Source: Amphritea balenae (GTDB taxonomy: Bacteria > Pseudomonadota > Gammaproteobacteria > Pseudomonadales > Balneatricaceae). From it: a DNA stretch of 64,000 bases. Where the stretch lies: contig NZ_RQXV01000015.1 of NCBI RefSeq assembly GCF_003858655.1, forward strand, positions 1-64,000, given 5' to 3'. Under the pieces are notes generated by a model. That model saw nothing but the letters and a program-made list of their open reading frames with translations. It was not told the origin of the DNA and did not search any database. Positions 36,725 to 46,294 of this stretch are shown piece after piece. Numbering within the stretch: the first letter of the stretch is position 1; each line of letters opens with the position of its first letter. Position numbers and translations under genes: made by a program.

Positions 36725-38935
36725 CTAATTGATCAGCAGATCGGCGGGGCGTCCCATGTCGGGTTTGCTGTAGTCACAGACCCCCTCCGGAAATATCTGT
36801 TCCAGCCGGGCTAGCTGAGTGCTCATATCGACCGGCTCATAGAGCCCGCTATCAAGTGCCTCTGCCACGGGTTGTAACTGACATTTGAATATATCACCAC
36901 TCAGACTTTCTCCGGCTTCAGCACGTGATGTGCTGAAGATAGGAAAGTGCGCCATGCACTGGCCTTCGGGTTTGTTATTCCACTCACCGTCCCAGGTCTG
37001 GCTACCGCTGGCAATGATATTGCCCTGACGGTCGTAGCAGCGATCATTTAATCCTTCAGGTCGGGCGGTGAACAGGTCTTTGTTATCAGAAGAGTGCTGA
37101 TTCTCCAGCCATTGCGACATCGCTTCTAGCGCTATGGGGGTTGGATTAAACTGCTTGTCAGACACCCAGATCAGTTGGTTGTCATGATGCCCCTGCTGTT
37201 GTAATAACCGCAGTCTGGCTGAGAATGAGGCGCTGCTGTGATGCATATCCAGTTCCTGTTCCAGATAGTGGCGCAGATCTATCACCGGGATATCCAGCTG
37301 GCCTATAAAAATGTGTCCGGCGCGGTAGGCCGCCTGAATTGCTGCCAGATCGGCCCGGGTTCTGATCGCGGGTGTCTCTCCGTCATCCGGGCTGAGGTTC
37401 ATATTGTGATGGCTCCAGGGGCTGAAGTCCCAGAATGATCCCTGACCATTGAGGCGCCAAAAGTTTTCCTGTTTCAGTAGTGCCGGTTGTTTCCAACCAC
37501 CGATACTGGCATTCAGATGGAGAAACTCTTTTATTGTTATCTGAAAGTTACGCAAAGCATTAAGACCATACTGAACGCCAACGTTATCCCAGGTGCGCAT
37601 GGCATAACCATCTTGACGATGACCAAAAATATACTTGAGACTGTCCCAGTGACTCCAGTGCGTGGCTTGTTGTATTGGCTTACTGTAATGGGGCAGGAAA
37701 CTGGCGTAGCGGGGGTTATAAACCAGCGGTGTTAAGCCGCGCCAGCTACGGACGCATTCGTTACTGCTATCAGAAAAGCGGGGTAGTAAACCCTGATTGA
37801 TCAGTGCGGCGGCATAGATATAGGCGCGATTTTTGTCTTTTAATTTACCGCTGTTCAGGCCTTCTACTAATTGCCGCTGTTTACGACTTTGCCAGTCTGA
37901 ACCGGGGGCCAGAACATCAAAGTAATATTCCAACAGTTCACAATCGAACACATAAGATGTCTGGCTGAGCATATCCGGATAGGCATACTGAGCGATAGCG
38001 CCATCCAACAATGAGGAGCCGTTCTGGCCGATAAGGTATTGTTGAATAGCACCGCCTGATCCGCCAATGCCGATAGTGAAATCAGGTTTACCATAGAGTG
38101 ACATGAACTGACGTTTGACTCTCAGGGCGGTGTCTTCAGCCAGCCATATATCGTAATGATTAGAGGTCTGATTAGCGGTGGAGTAAGCCACTGCATAACC
38201 CGCTTTAAGCTGTTCAAAATGCTTTGCGGGAATCGATCCCGGCTTAGTTTTACCCTGACGGAAACCGATACCGACGCCGCCTTTGAACTGATAGATCAGG
38301 CGCTTATTCCAAGAGCTGGCATCGGGTTTGTCTAAACTGCCTTCAGTACCTTTGAGGGCGGCAATGCTATAGATGAAGCGGTTGATGGTGCCGGTTTCGA
38401 CACGGATGATAAAGTCCTGGGTCTGACCGGCTATCTCGATTTGAGCGATGTCATCGCTGGCTTGTTCCAGGGGGTAGAATTTTTTAGTACCGGTTCGGTT
38501 ATACAGGTACCAGGCGTGGGTCGGATACAGACAGTCTTTACTGTAACTCAGTCCTGTGTCGCTATCTGGCGGTGTTTTGGTGCCCCAGCCCTGGTTGTTA
38601 TCAGGGGTGGGGTTTCCCAGTCCGGCATACTCTCCTTCACAGGAGAAAGGGTACTGTAGAGGGATATCATAATTTGAGGTCAGCGGGCCGGTTTGTCCCA
38701 GTTTTATCGGGTAATGGAAGCTATCCTGAGGGCGATTCCAATACCTGGGGTGGGGGCCTGTATAGGGCAGATAGCGTTGCGTAGTGACTGGCGGCAAGCC
38801 CTGAACTTTTGCATAAGGATAAACTTTCGGATCAGGCAAAAGATTTAGCAGGGTGGTCCAGTAGATGAATAGGGCGACAACGATACTAAGCAGAAGCAAA
38901 AGCAGTGTTGAGATGCCCAGATATTTATAATTCAT
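36725..38935 (-). CDS. Large exported alpha/beta-hydrolase-like protein (DUF6351-like)
   Basis: A 736-residue protein with an N-terminal TM/signal segment (about residues 6-30). Several Cys in the mature part (FSCEGEY, KDCLYP, FDCELLEYY, NECVRSW) point to a periplasmic or outer location. GIGGSGGAIQQYL (near residue 295) resembles a GxSGG nucleophile elbow. Size and motif order suggest the DUF6351 family, which is related to esterase/tannase-like hydrolases; no substrate is known to me. Monocistronic, with a terminator 70 bp upstream that serves the neighbouring thiolase gene. Confidence 0.6.
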   Translation of the reverse strand: MNYKYLGISTLLLLLLSIVVALFIYWTTLLNLLPDPKVYPYAKVQGLPPVTTQRYLPYTGPHPRYWNRPQDSFHYPIKLGQTGPLTSNYDIPLQYPFSCEGEYAGLGNPTPDNNQGWGTKTPPDSDTGLSYSKDCLYPTHAWYLYNRTGTKKFYPLEQASDDIAQIEIAGQTQDFIIRVETGTINRFIYSIAALKGTEGSLDKPDASSWNKRLIYQFKGGVGIGFRQGKTKPGSIPAKHFEQLKAGYAVAYSTANQTSNHYDIWLAEDTALRVKRQFMSLYGKPDFTIGIGGSGGAIQQYLIGQNGSSLLDGAIAQYAYPDMLSQTSYVFDCELLEYYFDVLAPGSDWQSRKQRQLVEGLNSGKLKDKNRAYIYAAALINQGLLPRFSDSSNECVRSWRGLTPLVYNPRYASFLPHYSKPIQQATHWSHWDSLKYIFGHRQDGYAMRTWDNVGVQYGLNALRNFQITIKEFLHLNASIGGWKQPALLKQENFWRLNGQGSFWDFSPWSHHNMNLSPDDGETPAIRTRADLAAIQAAYRAGHIFIGQLDIPVIDLRHYLEQELDMHHSSASFSARLRLLQQQGHHDNQLIWVSDKQFNPTPIALEAMSQWLENQHSSDNKDLFTARPEGLNDRCYDRQGNIIASGSQTWDGEWNNKPEGQCMAHFPIFSTSRAEAGESLSGDIFKCQLQPVAEALDSGLYEPVDMSTQLARLEQIFPEGVCDYSKPDMGRPADLLIN

Positions 38936-39005
38936 GGCGGCATTTCAATTGAGAACGATAATGCTAAGTATAGAAGCTGAAACTGGAGTCGGAGATAGGC
39001 GGGAA

Positions 39006-39042
39006 TAAAAAAAGCCGCGGTATCTGCCGCGGCTTTTTATCT
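39006..39042 (-). terminator. Terminator after the thiolase gene
   Basis: AAAAAAAGCCGCGG-TATCTG-CCGCGGCTTTTT, a symmetrical hairpin about 40 bp beyond the thiolase stop. Confidence 0.9.
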
Positions 39043-39082
39043 AGCTGTTTGCTAATGCTATTTTTAAATAGCGATTGCGATA

Positions 39083-40264
39083 TTAGCTACGTTCGATAGC
39101 CAGAGCAGTACCCATACCGCCACCGATACATAGTGTTGCCAGACCTTTCTTCGCATCACGACGCGCCATTTCATGCAGCAGTGAAACAAAGATACGGCAA
39201 CCTGAAGCACCGATCGGATGACCCAGAGCGATTGCGCCACCGTTAACGTTAACGATGTCAGTATCCCAGCCCAGATCTTTGTTTACAGACATTGCTTGTG
39301 CTGCGAAAGCTTCGTTTGCTTCAACCAGATCCAGATCAGACACAGACCAGCCAGCTTTATCCAGTGCTTTCTGAGTTGCGCAGATTGGGCCAGTACCCAT
39401 GATAGATGGATCAACACCTGCAGATGCGTAAGCTTTGATGCTAGCCAGCACAGGCAGACCCAGTTCAGCTGCTTTCTCTGCGGAACACAGAATTACTGCA
39501 GCGGCGCCATCGTTGATGGTAGATGCGTTACCGGCGGTTACTGAACCGTCTTTCTTAAATGCCGGACGTAGCTTGCCCAGAGCTTCAGCAGTAGCGCCGT
39601 GACGTGGCTGCTCATCGGTGTTAAATACAACATCGTCACCGCGACGCTGAGGAATGACAACCGGGATGATCTCTTCTTCAAACTTGCCAGCTTTCTGAGC
39701 GGCTTCAGCTTTGTTCTGAGATGCAGCTGCAAATGCATCCTGCTCTTCACGGGAGAAACCGTATTTCTCAACGATGTTCTCGGTCGTGATGCCCATGTGA
39801 TAGTCGTTAAACGCATCCCACAGACCATCTTTGATCATGGTATCAACCATCTTCCAGTCACCCATGCGGGCACCGTTACGAGAGTTTGGCAGTACGTGAG
39901 CAGACTGGCTCATGTTTTCCTGACCGCCAGCGATAATGATTTCAGCGTCACCACAACGGATCGCCTGAGTAGCCAGCTGAATAGCTTTAAGGCCTGAACC
40001 ACATACTTTGTTGATAGTCATGGCAGAAACTTCAACCGGCAGACCTGCATTGATAGTCGCCTGACGAGCTGGGTTTTGACCGCAGCCTGCAGTCAGTACC
40101 TGGCCCAGAATAACTTCGTCAACCTGATTGCCCGGTACACCGGATTTTTCCAGCAAACCTTTGATAACCGTAGCGCCAAGATCGCTGGCAGCAACAGAGG
40201 CCAGTGAACCGTTAAAATTACCTACAGCCGTACGACCGGCAGCTACAATAACAACATCACGCAT
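39083..40264 (-). CDS. Acetyl-CoA C-acetyltransferase (thiolase II)
   Basis: A 393-residue biosynthetic-type thiolase that condenses two acetyl-CoA or cleaves acetoacetyl-CoA. Catalytic Cys is in [10 protein letters not shown] (about 89), His in [11 protein letters not shown] (about 350), and the second Cys in [11 protein letters not shown] near the C-terminus. It is close to PhaA/AtoB. No PHB synthase or beta-oxidation partner is adjacent, so the pathway is open (PHB, ketone body or fatty-acid metabolism). Confidence 0.92.
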   Translation of the reverse strand: MRDVVIVAAGRTAVGNFNGSLASVAASDLGATVIKGLLEKSGVPGNQVDEVILGQVLTAGCGQNPARQATINAGLPVEVSAMTINKVCGSGLKAIQLATQAIRCGDAEIIIAGGQENMSQSAHVLPNSRNGARMGDWKMVDTMIKDGLWDAFNDYHMGITTENIVEKYGFSREEQDAFAAASQNKAEAAQKAGKFEEEIIPVVIPQRRGDDVVFNTDEQPRHGATAEALGKLRPAFKKDGSVTAGNASTINDGAAAVILCSAEKAAELGLPVLASIKAYASAGVDPSIMGTGPICATQKALDKAGWSVSDLDLVEANEAFAAQAMSVNKDLGWDTDIVNVNGGAIALGHPIGASGCRIFVSLLHEMARRDAKKGLATLCIGGGMGTALAIERS

Positions 40265-40521
40265 GGATAGTTCCTCTTGCTTGTATATTTGCTGCAGTAG
40301 TCAAGTTTATGGCAGGTGAGTCAGCAGCCAGCCATAGCAACTCAGCAGCTTATTTTATAATCATTATTTATGGTGCAGTGCAGTACAGCATAGTCAAAAG
40401 GCAACTGCAATGGGATTAACCCGGTTAGGTGGCATCTGTAAGAAAAAAACGACACAGAACAGAATCTACCAGTTGGTTAATGAATAACCAAGCAGACCAA
40501 AGAACAATACACATAATGAGA

Positions 40522-40549
40522 ATACGGTATCCCGGTTGGGATACCGTAT
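40522..40549 (-). terminator. Hairpin after panC (likely terminator)
   Basis: A 12-bp perfect stem ATACGGTATCCC/GGGATACCGTAT with a 4-nt loop lies 15 bp beyond the panC stop. It lacks a strong T-run. The rest of 40265-40563 shows no gene. Confidence 0.6.
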
Positions 40550-40563
40550 AGGAGAGGTGCTGA

Positions 40564-41412
40564 TCAGAGATCGATAACCATGTTATCGATCAGACGGGCT
40601 TTGCCCAGGTAAGCTGCTGCTACCAGAACCAGCTCGCTGTCATCGGCTTTCGCAGCCTGAAGATCATAGCGGTTACAAATGTTGTAGTAATCGCGGGAGA
40701 AGCCTGCCTCTTCAAGCACTGCCTGAGCTTCTTCCTGTAGTGCACTGTAATCAGTCCGACCCGCTTTAATCTGACTGATTGTGTTACGGATAGTGCGATT
40801 CAGTGTCGGCGCAATGGCTAGCTCTTCCGGCGTTAAATAGCCATTACGAGAGCTGAGTGCCAGGCCGTTGTCTGCACGAGCGATGGGTGATCCCTGAACT
40901 TCAACCGGCAGGAACAGATCTTCGGTCATGCGACGGATAACCATCAGCTGCTGAAAATCTTTCTCACCGAAGATAGCAACATCGGGTTGAACCATACCAA
41001 ACAGCTTACAAACCACTGTTGCTACGCCGCGGAAGTGTCCGGGACGGCTTGTACCGCAATGAAGATCAGAGATGACAGGTACCTCAACCTGGGTCTGAAT
41101 GACCTGGCCGTTAGGATACATCTCGTCAATATTGGGGGCGAAAAGGTAGTCGCAGTCAGCTGCTGCCAGTTTCTCAGAATCTGACTGCAAAGTGCGTGGA
41201 TAGGCGTCAAGATCTTCATTTTCGCCAAACTGCAGCGGATTAACGAAGATACTGGCGACCGTAATGTCAGCCGTAGCGTTGGACTGGTGAATCAGCTGGA
41301 TATGACCATCATGGAGATTACCCATAGTTGGTACAAAGCCGATTCTTTTGCCAGCACGACGCTCCGCACCGAGTGCTTTACGCAGCTCGGTGATAGAAAA
41401 AATTGTTTGCAT
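40564..41412 (-). CDS. panC: Pantothenate synthetase
   Basis: It ligates pantoate and beta-alanine with ATP to form pantothenate. Nucleotidyl-transferase motifs are PTMGNLHDGHIQLI (HxGH-like, about residues 28-41), FVNPLQFGENEDLDAYP, GEKDFQQL and the KMSKS-like LSSRNGYL. Length 282, as in E. coli (283). It lies 2 bp after panB, forming a panBC unit. panD is not in the window. Confidence 0.97.
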   Translation of the reverse strand: MQTIFSITELRKALGAERRAGKRIGFVPTMGNLHDGHIQLIHQSNATADITVASIFVNPLQFGENEDLDAYPRTLQSDSEKLAAADCDYLFAPNIDEMYPNGQVIQTQVEVPVISDLHCGTSRPGHFRGVATVVCKLFGMVQPDVAIFGEKDFQQLMVIRRMTEDLFLPVEVQGSPIARADNGLALSSRNGYLTPEELAIAPTLNRTIRNTISQIKAGRTDYSALQEEAQAVLEEAGFSRDYYNICNRYDLQAAKADDSELVLVAAAYLGKARLIDNMVIDL

Positions 41413-41414
41413 GA

Positions 41415-42209
41415 TTATTCGAACCCGTGTTCCGGTCCCGGAAAGGTGCCTTCCTTAACAGCATCAGCATAGGCTTTAAAGGCCCCTGCGATATCGCTGC
41501 TATCAGCCATAAAGTTTTTAACAAACTTTGGCTTACGGCCCGGAGTAATACCCAGCATATCGTGCATTACCAGTACCTGAGCATCCGTTTCAGGTCCAGC
41601 GCCAATACCGATGACTGGAATATCAACCGCTTGCGTGATCTCACCGGCCAGTATGGTCGGAACACATTCAAGTAACAGCATCGCTGCACCTGCCTGTTCC
41701 AGACGTACTGCGTCCTCGATCATCTTCTTAGCGGCACTATTATCACGTCCTTGTACTTTATAACCGCCCAGGACATTAACTGCCTGTGGCGTAAGACCCA
41801 GATGTGCACATACCGGAATGCCTCGTTCAGCCAGTAAGCTGATGGTTTCATCCAGCCAGGCAGCGCCTTCCAGTTTGACGATGTGCGCGCCAGCCTGCAT
41901 TAATGCCGCTGCACTGTCCATCGCCTGTTCCGGAGTGCCATAGCTCATGAACGGCAGGTCTGCCATGATCATAGAGCCCTGATTTCCCGCTTTAACAGCA
42001 GCGGTATGGTATGCCATCTCTTCAACCGAGACTGGCAAAGTACTGTCATTGCCCTGTAATACCATGCCCAGGGAATCGCCCACTAACATCACCTCAACAC
42101 CTGCGGTGCTGATAAGGTGGGAAAAACAGGCGTCATATGCTGTCAGTACCGAAAACTTCTCACCGGCCTGCTTGCGAGCCATCAGTGTATGTAGGGTAAT
42201 GTTGTTCAT
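41415..42209 (-). CDS. panB: 3-methyl-2-oxobutanoate hydroxymethyltransferase
   Basis: The enzyme makes ketopantoate from 2-oxoisovalerate and methylene-THF. Conserved elements are [47 protein letters not shown] and [14 protein letters not shown]. Length 264 is exactly that of E. coli. First gene of panBC; the 130 bp to folK hold no gene. Confidence 0.97.
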   Translation of the reverse strand: MNNITLHTLMARKQAGEKFSVLTAYDACFSHLISTAGVEVMLVGDSLGMVLQGNDSTLPVSVEEMAYHTAAVKAGNQGSMIMADLPFMSYGTPEQAMDSAAALMQAGAHIVKLEGAAWLDETISLLAERGIPVCAHLGLTPQAVNVLGGYKVQGRDNSAAKKMIEDAVRLEQAGAAMLLLECVPTILAGEITQAVDIPVIGIGAGPETDAQVLVMHDMLGITPGRKPKFVKNFMADSSDIAGAFKAYADAVKEGTFPGPEHGFE

Positions 42210-42339
42210 AAGAAACCTGTCTATTTGTTACTCACACGGATGGGGATTATACCTATGCCGTATCGGATTAACTATTATCTATTGTGCATAAGCGTAACAA
42301 ACGAAGTAACCCTTTGTTTATAAGGGGGTATTTTGTAAA

Positions 42340-42828
42340 TTAAATTCTTTCAAGTGTACTTATTTCACAGTTCTTAAGATAAAAAGAGAGGTTTTTTTCA
42401 CCGGGAATGCTGAGTTTTGGTGCAATTTCAGCAAGGGGATAAAGGACAAAGTTACGCTCTGTCAGATAGGCGTGGGGTACAGTCAGGCGCTCGCAGTTTA
42501 TCTGCTGGTTACCGTAAAGTAACAGATCCAGGTCCAGTGTTCGGGGTCCCCAGTGCTGGATTCTGACGCGCTCATGCTTCTGCTCGAGTGCTTGTAAGGC
42601 GTCTAAAAGATCTAAGGGTGTCAGTGTCGTTTCAATGGCCGCAACCGCATTAATATAATCCGGTTGGCCAGCGGGGCCGACCGGGTCACTGCGGTACAGG
42701 CTGGAATGCATCAGGTTGCGACAGTCGGGGAGCTGTTGAAGTTCTACCAAAGCCGTTGTAACCTGAGTAACAGGGTTTTCCAGGTTGCTGCCTAAACCGA
42801 TATAGCAGCGAGTCCAGCTATCAGCCAT
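42340..42828 (-). CDS. folK: 6-hydroxymethyl-7,8-dihydropterin pyrophosphokinase
   Basis: It transfers pyrophosphate from ATP to the pterin, the step before FolP. Motifs are CYIGLGSNLENP, SSLYRSDPVGPAGQPDYIN, ALEQKHERVRIQHWGPRTLD and DLDLLLYG. ATG 42828 (MADSWTRCYIGLGSN, 162 residues) overlaps the pcnB stop by 8 nt; a longer frame to 42900 lies wholly within pcnB and is not conserved. pcnB-folK coupling is typical of gammaproteobacteria. Confidence 0.95.
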   Translation of the reverse strand: MADSWTRCYIGLGSNLENPVTQVTTALVELQQLPDCRNLMHSSLYRSDPVGPAGQPDYINAVAAIETTLTPLDLLDALQALEQKHERVRIQHWGPRTLDLDLLLYGNQQINCERLTVPHAYLTERNFVLYPLAEIAPKLSIPGEKNLSFYLKNCEISTLERI

Positions 42829-44230
42829 CGTTGCGCTCTTTCTTACGTGGTGGCCGACGTCTGCGCCGTTTTTTCTGAGGCTCATCCCGATTGGCTTCAC
42901 GGCTCATATGGCTGCGGATCTGAGGGTTCTGAACCTGGTAGTCGGTCCACCACTGGGCCAGCCCCTCGAGGTCTTCACCGCTGTTTTCACGCAGTACCAA
43001 CAAATCGTATGCTGCTCTGAAACGTGGGTGCTCCATAATTCGTTCGGCGCGTTTGCCCTGACGGCGTGGCAGGCGGAACTGTAACTCCCAAATCTCACGA
43101 ATAGGCGTAGAGAAACGGCGTGGAATAGCGGTTTGGCGAATCTGCTCACCAATTACCTGATTGGCGGCTTCATGCATAGCCGGTACGGTATGCATACCCG
43201 CTTCAGTCTGTAACTGTTTCATGCGGCGCTGCATTGGATACCAGAGCAGGGCTGCAAACAGAAAGGCCGGTGTAACACTCTTGCCTTGCTGGAGTCGGCG
43301 GTCAGTATTTTGTAGGGCGTTTAGCACCAGTTTTTCAACCGGATAGCCTTCTGGATTATCGAGACAATAGACCGTTTGACCGAACAACTGTTCCATCAGG
43401 TTGTAGCGACGGAACTGGTGGTATGATGCAACGCCATGTCCAGACTGGAAAATCTTTAGTGCTTCATCAAACAAGCGTGCCGGAGCAATGTCTTTTAACA
43501 GATAGGCCAGTTCTTTTATTGGTGCTTCTGAAGCGGGTTCAATATTGAAATCCAGCTTGGCAGCAAAGCGGGCAGCTCTGAGCATTCGTACAGGATCTTC
43601 CCTGTAGCGATCGTCAGGGTTACCAATCATACGCAGGGTCTTGTTCTTCAGATCGCTGTAGCCGTTAGCAAAATCGTAAACGCAGTGATCTTTAGGACAG
43701 TAGTAGAGTGCATTGACGGTAAAGTCACGACGTAGCGCATCTTCTTCAATAGTGCCGTAAACATTGTCGCGTACAATCATGCCGCTATCATTCTGGCGGC
43801 CGTGCTCTCCGTCGCTGTTCTTCGGCTGGCTGTCGTGGCTGGCGCGGAACGTGGCAACTTCAATCAGGTCTCGGCCAAACCGGACATGCAGGAGCTTAAA
43901 GCGACGGCCTATCAGGCGTGAACGGCGAAACAGGGCATGCGCCTGTTCCGGCGTGGCATTGGTCGCTACATCAAAATCTTTTGGTCGCTTGTCTAATAGC
44001 AGATCGCGTATGCATCCGCCGACCAGGTAGCCTTCATAGCCTTCATCCTGAAGGTGATATGCGGTTTTCATCGCTGCATCATTTAGATGGCGGCGCGGGA
44101 TCTGATGTTCCTCTTCAGGAATCAGACGTCGGCCCTGGCTTGACTGCTCTGCAGGCATGTGATTATCGTCCTGGCTCCGGCCAAACAGGCGGCGGATAAA
44201 TGAACCGATCGGTGATGACTTATTTTCCAT
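42821..44230 (-). CDS. pcnB: Poly(A) polymerase I
   Basis: It adds 3' poly(A) tails that mark RNA for decay. The class II nucleotidyltransferase core is YLVGGCIRDLLLDKRPKDFDV (split as GGxxRD and DFD), with RRDFTVNALYY and the REDPVRMLRAARFAAKL helix. The C-terminus ends in a highly basic tract (KKRRRRRPPRKKER). The start is uncertain: I use ATG 44230 (MENKSSPIG, 469 residues) because the ATG at 44284 lies in a TATGAT that may be a -10 element. E. coli pcnB itself has an AUU start. Confidence 0.92.
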   Translation of the reverse strand: MENKSSPIGSFIRRLFGRSQDDNHMPAEQSSQGRRLIPEEEHQIPRRHLNDAAMKTAYHLQDEGYEGYLVGGCIRDLLLDKRPKDFDVATNATPEQAHALFRRSRLIGRRFKLLHVRFGRDLIEVATFRASHDSQPKNSDGEHGRQNDSGMIVRDNVYGTIEEDALRRDFTVNALYYCPKDHCVYDFANGYSDLKNKTLRMIGNPDDRYREDPVRMLRAARFAAKLDFNIEPASEAPIKELAYLLKDIAPARLFDEALKIFQSGHGVASYHQFRRYNLMEQLFGQTVYCLDNPEGYPVEKLVLNALQNTDRRLQQGKSVTPAFLFAALLWYPMQRRMKQLQTEAGMHTVPAMHEAANQVIGEQIRQTAIPRRFSTPIREIWELQFRLPRRQGKRAERIMEHPRFRAAYDLLVLRENSGEDLEGLAQWWTDYQVQNPQIRSHMSREANRDEPQKKRRRRRPPRKKERNDG

Positions 44231-44444
44231 GGTTCTTTGAAAAAGCCCTGTGAAATTCTTGTCCGGAATGAAAGCGCGCATCATAGCACGAAATAAGCGT
44301 GAAAATATGCAAAGCTGATCGCATTTCGACCATGATCTGTGGATATTAGAAATAGTGAACCATTAAAGCGAGATGGAAGAGTAGTGCGTGATGAAAAAGT
44401 AATACGAGATGAAGAAGGAGATGGGCAAGCTGACCGCCTATTAG

Positions 44445-44639
44445 ACAACAACGCTATTCTTAGCTTGTTGTTTTTGTTCTAAGAGCACTGATTCGGGACC
44501 GTTGTATTGGGTGTCAAATTCAGCGATCAGCTTTTAAGCCTCATTGTTATTGTTGTTCGAGGCAGGGTTACCTGACGGCACATAATCTGGGTTTTATTTT
44601 TATTATGATTATTTGCTACAAGTATTTTTTTTCTTGTTA
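44445..44639 (-). ncRNA. Candidate CrcZ-like small RNA between cbrB and pcnB
   Basis: In Pseudomonas this exact interval encodes CrcZ, a CbrB/sigma-54-dependent RNA that titrates Hfq/Crc through A-rich motifs and relieves carbon catabolite repression. Here the minus-strand transcript from a predicted start near 44639 would carry four A-rich tracts: 44638-44619 (AACAAG-A8), 44613-44592 (AATAATCATAATAAAAATAA), 44557-44542 (AACAACAATAACAATG) and 44478-44464 (AACAAAAACAACAAG). A hairpin ACAACA...TGTTGT closes the region (44445-44471), but no T-run follows, so the 3' end is uncertain and may arise by processing. No ORF occupies the gap. Confidence 0.6.
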
Positions 44640-44649
44640 CATGTATATA

Positions 44650-44665
44650 AGCATGGCTTGTGCCA
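44650..44665 (-). promoter_or_regulatory. Sigma-54-type promoter for the CrcZ-like RNA
   Basis: The minus strand reads TGGCACAAGCCATGCT, which matches the -24/-12 consensus TGGCACrN4TTGCW except for one base (ATGC for TTGC). The GG-GC spacing is correct. Confidence 0.65.
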
Positions 44666-44671
44666 GTTTTT

Positions 44672-44822
44672 GTAACTTGTTGTTATTTAAGTAATAAGGT
44701 TTTATTTTTTATGTTTGTTACCTGTTTTCTTACAGGAGGGGTAACAAAAAGTGTTACCTAACTACCCATGCTGCAGGTGCGTAAATAGCGAAAAGTAACA
44801 CTTTTGGGGGATCTGTTGTTAC
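44672..44822 (-). promoter_or_regulatory. Cluster of GTTAC/GTAAC half-sites (candidate CbrB enhancer)
   Basis: Six GTTAC or GTAAC pentamers start at 44672, 44717, 44741, 44753, 44795 and 44818, five of them as TGTTAC/GTAACA hexamers. They lie 7-170 bp upstream of the sigma-54-like element, the normal distance for an enhancer-binding protein. As I recall, CbrB sites in Pseudomonas putida are inverted TGTTAC/GTAACA pairs; the pair spacing here (N19, N5, N16) differs from that description. Confidence 0.5.
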
Positions 44823-44855
44823 CTGCGGATTACTCCCCTGGTACTACTTTTAGTG

Positions 44856-46256
44856 CTATTTCGGTTTACGGGGGATGCCAAGTTTCTGACGGCGCTCCCA
44901 CAAACATTTACGGCTCACACCGAGTTTTTTAGCCAATACCGTTTCGCTCATACTATTTTGATTTTCCAAGACAAAGCGTTGGAAGTAATCATCCAGTGAG
45001 AGGTTATGGTCGGCTCGCTGTTCAACTTTATTATCGGTGGTTTCGGCAACCAGTGAGCTACCGCTGGCGAAGCTGCTCTCTAGTGAGGCTAAGGATTCAG
45101 GTTCGATATCCAGACCCAGCAGGTCGGTCGTAATGGTATGATCGTCAGCCAGTATAACCGCACGCTCAATAGCATTCTGTAATTCGCGGACATTACCGGG
45201 CCAGTTGTAGCGAAGCATGGTATTGCAGGCGTCATCGCTGAATTTAAGTAACCGGGAACCCATTTTCTCGCAGCTTTTTTTCAGGAATTGCTGTGCAATC
45301 TGAATAATATCTTCACCCCGTTGACGCAACGGTGGCATCTGGAGCTCCATAACATAGAGGCGGTAATACAGGTCTTCCCGGAACTCGCCGGTTTTAGCCA
45401 GTGCCTTCAGGTTACGGTGTGTTGCTGCTATCAGCCTTACATCGACCGTTAGAGACTTAACCGAGCCGACCCGTCGAATCTCACTTTCCTGCAGGAAACG
45501 TAGCAAGCGTGCCTGTGCTTCCAGTGGTAGTTCGCCGATCTCATCGAGAAACAGAGTGCCGCCATTAGCCGCCTCAATCAGTCCGTTTCGGGTAGCGTCA
45601 GCGCCAGTAAAGGCGCCTTTCTCATGGCCGAAGAGTTCTGACTCGATTAGTGATTCTGGGATGGATGCACAGTTAACAGAGATCATCGGCGCGTTGGCAC
45701 GGGCGCTTTGCTGGTGGATCGCCCGAGCGGCCAGCTCTTTACCTGTTCCGGATTCACCCTGTATCAACACGGTGGCATCGGTACGGGCAACTTTTTCAAT
45801 ACGTTTAAACAGATTCTGCATAGGCTGGCAGGTGCCAACCATCTGATTACCTGACCCTGTCGGCGCTTTCTGTTCAGTTGTATCCGCCGCAGTTTTATCT
45901 GCTTCACCCCTGAGTTTCAGGATATTGGCGATAGTTTCCAGAATCTCATCGTGGTCGAAAGGTTTAGCAATATAATCGACGGCACCCAGTTTCATGGCAT
46001 CGACGGCTGAGCGCATACTGGCATAACTGGTCATGATCACGACGGGAGTGGCTTTCGCCAGGGTGATAAGATCTGTTCCCGGTGCGCCGGGAAGTCGCAG
46101 ATCACTGATGATCAGATTGTAATCATTCAGATTAAACTTACTGCTCGCCTCATCAACGGAGGCGGCGTCGTCGACGTTATAATCATTACGTTCTAGCAGC
46201 CGCCGAAGGGCAGAACGGATTATAGTTTCGTCTTCAACTATCAGAATACGGCTCAT
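44856..46256 (-). CDS. cbrB: NtrC-family response regulator CbrB
   Basis: A 466-residue sigma-54 activator: receiver domain with phospho-Asp in IISDLRLPG (about 53) and Lys in AKPF; AAA+ domain with Walker [20 protein letters not shown] loop and Walker [11 protein letters not shown]; Fis-type HTH at the C-terminus ([19 protein letters not shown]). Pairing with the transporter-kinase cbrA and synteny with dksA-gluQ and pcnB identify it as CbrB, regulator of carbon/nitrogen balance. A 38-bp gap separates it from cbrA. Confidence 0.93.
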   Translation of the reverse strand: MSRILIVEDETIIRSALRRLLERNDYNVDDAASVDEASSKFNLNDYNLIISDLRLPGAPGTDLITLAKATPVVIMTSYASMRSAVDAMKLGAVDYIAKPFDHDEILETIANILKLRGEADKTAADTTEQKAPTGSGNQMVGTCQPMQNLFKRIEKVARTDATVLIQGESGTGKELAARAIHQQSARANAPMISVNCASIPESLIESELFGHEKGAFTGADATRNGLIEAANGGTLFLDEIGELPLEAQARLLRFLQESEIRRVGSVKSLTVDVRLIAATHRNLKALAKTGEFREDLYYRLYVMELQMPPLRQRGEDIIQIAQQFLKKSCEKMGSRLLKFSDDACNTMLRYNWPGNVRELQNAIERAVILADDHTITTDLLGLDIEPESLASLESSFASGSSLVAETTDNKVEQRADHNLSLDDYFQRFVLENQNSMSETVLAKKLGVSRKCLWERRQKLGIPRKPK

Positions 46257-46294
46257 TCGGTTTACCTTTGCTCAAAAACACCTGTCCTTCAGGA

